From positions 1 to 5,726 of the forward strand of contig JAUTXA010000029.1 in NCBI GenBank assembly GCA_030838265.1: DNA of 5,726 bases, given 5' to 3'. Of this stretch, positions 5,582-5,726 are shown in pieces (the stretch's first letter is position 1; every line of letters starts with the position of its first letter). The position numbers and the translations under genes were made by a program. Under the pieces are notes generated by a model. That model did not search any database, was not told the origin of the DNA, and saw nothing but the letters and a program-made list of their open reading frames with translations. This DNA comes from Actinomycetota bacterium (GTDB lineage: Bacteria > Actinomycetota > Acidimicrobiia > Acidimicrobiales > BP-101).

Positions 5582-5587
5582 AGGGTA
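5582..5587 (-). promoter_or_regulatory. TANNNT hexamer upstream of the nuclease gene
   Basis: On the minus strand TACCCT lies 8 nt before the ATG. Its GC-rich middle and the GAGGAG placed between it and the ATG make it a doubtful -10 box: a transcript starting that close would lack most of the Shine-Dalgarno. It is listed because it repeats the pattern seen at the other genes. Confidence 0.18.
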
Positions 5588-5650
5588 GGCGGGGGGTGTG
5601 ACGAAGAGGTGGTTCACCGATCGGCGCACGTCGCACGCAATGATGTCGGG

Positions 5651-5726
5651 GTGCAACTACGGCGGTGGCTCATCTCGACGGGGTCTGTCCTCATGGCCGT
5701 CGGCCTCGTCGGAGAGGGCGCCCTCT
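5651..5726 (+). CDS. Possible start of a secreted or membrane protein, cut by window edge
   Basis: A GTG at 5651 opens a frame that runs to the window end. The 25 complete codons read MQLRRWLISTGSVLMAVGLV then GEGAL: two arginines followed by a hydrophobic stretch, as in a signal peptide or first membrane helix. The gene would be divergent from the nuclease, with 77 bp between starts. A GTG at 5609 in the same frame is an alternative start but adds 14 unlike residues. There is no good Shine-Dalgarno; AATGAT ends 6 nt before the GTG, one mismatch from a TANNNT box. The product cannot be named from this fragment. Confidence 0.4.
   Translation, partial: MQLRRWLISTGSVLMAVGLVGEGAL

Noticed and set aside
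4710..5588. 292-codon plus-strand frame antisense to the nuclease
   Set aside because: Begins inside the palindrome and consists of Glu/Gly/Leu/Val repeats mirroring the nuclease codons; no domain visible.
5598..5603. GTG at 5598 as a start for the right-edge gene
   Set aside because: It is followed at once by TGA in its own frame.

Overview
The window is a gene-dense piece of a high-GC actinobacterial chromosome. GC richness, long spurious reading frames on the opposite strand, a WS/DGAT acyltransferase and a stand-alone Fe-S RecB-type nuclease all fit Actinomycetota. Acidimicrobiia is my best guess at class, but that is inference. I see no mobile element, CRISPR array, tRNA or rRNA.

Layout. 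At the left edge a plus-strand secreted M23 (LytM-type) metallopeptidase (11-820) converges on a minus-strand series. In its own transcription order the series is: RecB-like PD-(D/E)XK nuclease (5573-4749), PAP2 phosphatase (4659-4072), DsbA-fold thioredoxin-like protein (4007-3402), WS/DGAT acyltransferase (3355-1973), short-chain dehydrogenase/reductase (1941-1153) and a 101-residue uncharacterised basic protein (1156-851). The last two overlap by ATGA. At the right edge a probable divergent plus-strand gene begins with a signal-peptide-like N-terminus (GTG at 5651) and runs out of the window.

How the genes may work together. WS/DGAT (acyl-CoA-dependent esterification to wax ester or triacylglycerol) and SDR (NAD-type oxidoreductase) are a plausible lipid or alcohol/ketone metabolism pair. 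PAP2 could contribute dephosphorylation of a lipid phosphate such as phosphatidate, the step before DGAT. That link is suggested only by proximity. The nuclease and the peptidase look like unrelated housekeeping neighbours.

Control signals. Four of the five minus-strand genes with their own 5' gap carry a TANNNT -10-like hexamer 6-9 nt before the ATG, exactly 6 nt for WS/DGAT and SDR, and most lack a good Shine-Dalgarno. This suggests leaderless or near-leaderless transcripts. An inverted repeat lies at every non-overlapping junction of the series. The strongest, between the nuclease and PAP2, has 19-nt arms with 17 matches around a 7-nt loop and is richer in A+T than its surroundings. The series may therefore be a run of separately started units rather than one operon. 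I found no clear undescribed system; the palindrome, the promoter pattern and the small coupled protein are the items most worth a second look.
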